DNA of 5,334 nt from positions 1-5,334 of the forward strand of contig DMAW01000105.1 of assembly GCA_003446375.1 (NCBI GenBank), in the 5' to 3' direction. The notes beneath the pieces are model-generated. The model worked only from the letters and a program-made list of their open reading frames with translations. It did not search any database and had not been told where the DNA came from. How positions within the stretch are numbered: position 1 is the stretch's first letter; each line of letters begins with the position of its first letter. Of the stretch, positions 4,959-5,334 are shown one piece after another. The DNA is from Eubacteriaceae bacterium (GTDB lineage Bacteria > Bacillota > Clostridia > Eubacteriales > Alkalibacteraceae). The position numbers and the translations under genes were made by a program.

Positions 4959-5334
4959 CTATTTATCACAGGTTCCGCCTATCCCCAATTCTTTCATCCT
5001 TTTGAACAGTTCTCTTGCATGGTAGTTGTACACGTTCTTTAAGGCTTGATCTTCAGCTTCTCGTGAATTTTTCGGCTCGAAATGCAGTTCATCTAGTTTT
5101 TTTAGATTTTCTTCATTTAATACAGGCTTTCTTGATATCTTGTCCATTACTTTAAGGTGGGTATATATAGAATCAAACTTTTCCAATATCTTTAGCTTTT
5201 CGCTTAAGTCCTTGGCTTTTAAGCTGTCCTTCTTTACACCTACCTCCGATTTATAATCGTTGATCTCATCAGAGAGATTTAAAAGGGCCTCCTCAAAAGA
5301 TTCCAAGTCAGCTGCTTTTTCTTTACAAAAGACT
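4959..5334 (-). CDS. Unrecognised protein, C-terminal part (cut by right edge)
   Basis: The frame is open from the window edge to TAG at 4961-4959 and gives about 124 residues. A TTG at 5306 could be taken as a start, but no ribosome binding site precedes it and the frame continues upstream through codons for VFCKEKAADL, so the true start most likely lies outside the window. The visible part is highly charged and predicted helical, rich in Lys, Glu and Leu, with heptad-like runs such as DLSEKLKILEKFDSIYTHL and a C-terminal segment YNYHARELFKRMKELGIGG ending in TCDK. There is no membrane segment or signal. I do not recognise the family. It lies directly upstream of the riboswitch, which may share its transcript. 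Confidence 0.75.
   Translation of the reverse strand, partial: VFCKEKAADLESFEEALLNLSDEINDYKSEVGVKKDSLKAKDLSEKLKILEKFDSIYTHLKVMDKISRKPVLNEENLKKLDELHFEPKNSREAEDQALKNVYNYHARELFKRMKELGIGGTCDK

Noticed and set aside
5304..5306. TTG as the start of the gene at the right edge
   Set aside because: There is no ribosome binding site upstream and the frame stays open to the window edge, so the TTG is more likely an internal leucine codon.

Overview
The window looks like part of a low-to-moderate GC, anaerobic Firmicute chromosome, most likely of class Clostridia or a relative. The grounds are strong purine-rich ribosome binding sites, TTG start use, a clostridial-type cyclic-di-GMP-II riboswitch, an OpuC/OpuB-type osmoprotectant transporter, and a ScdA/RIC - DUF1858 - DUF438 gene set. 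Every gene I can support lies on the minus strand, so transcription runs from high to low coordinates.

Right edge to 4416: the C-terminal part of an unrecognised gene (4959 to the edge) enters from the right. It is followed by a 543-base region without a large gene, which is the most interesting part of the window. In order of transcription it holds a 10-bp dyad (4910-4949), a c-di-GMP-II riboswitch aptamer (about 4885-4812) whose conserved 3' segment is also the 5' arm of an intrinsic terminator (4823-4782), a tiny ORF for a hydrophobic 29- or 33-residue peptide (4728-4627), and a second intrinsic terminator (4552-4517). The layout predicts that c-di-GMP lets transcription pass the first terminator, and that the tiny gene is the main thing expressed. 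The next operon starts about 100 bases beyond the second terminator.

4415 to 1367: a tightly packed operon encodes a single osmoprotectant permease, a substrate-binding lipoprotein with a TTG start, an ABC ATPase without CBS domains, and an FNR-like regulator with four cysteines placed to hold an Fe-S cluster. Junctions are short or overlapping: 10 bases, a 4-base ATGA overlap, and 1 base.

1353 to 1: a promoter region with a CRP/FNR-like operator centred 41.5 bases upstream of the inferred transcription start precedes ric (di-iron Fe-S repair protein), a DUF1858 protein and a DUF438 protein that runs off the left edge. A workable model is that the FNR-like protein senses oxygen or nitric oxide and controls the repair/hemerythrin cassette next to it. 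The riboswitch-controlled peptide is a separate, c-di-GMP-linked module.
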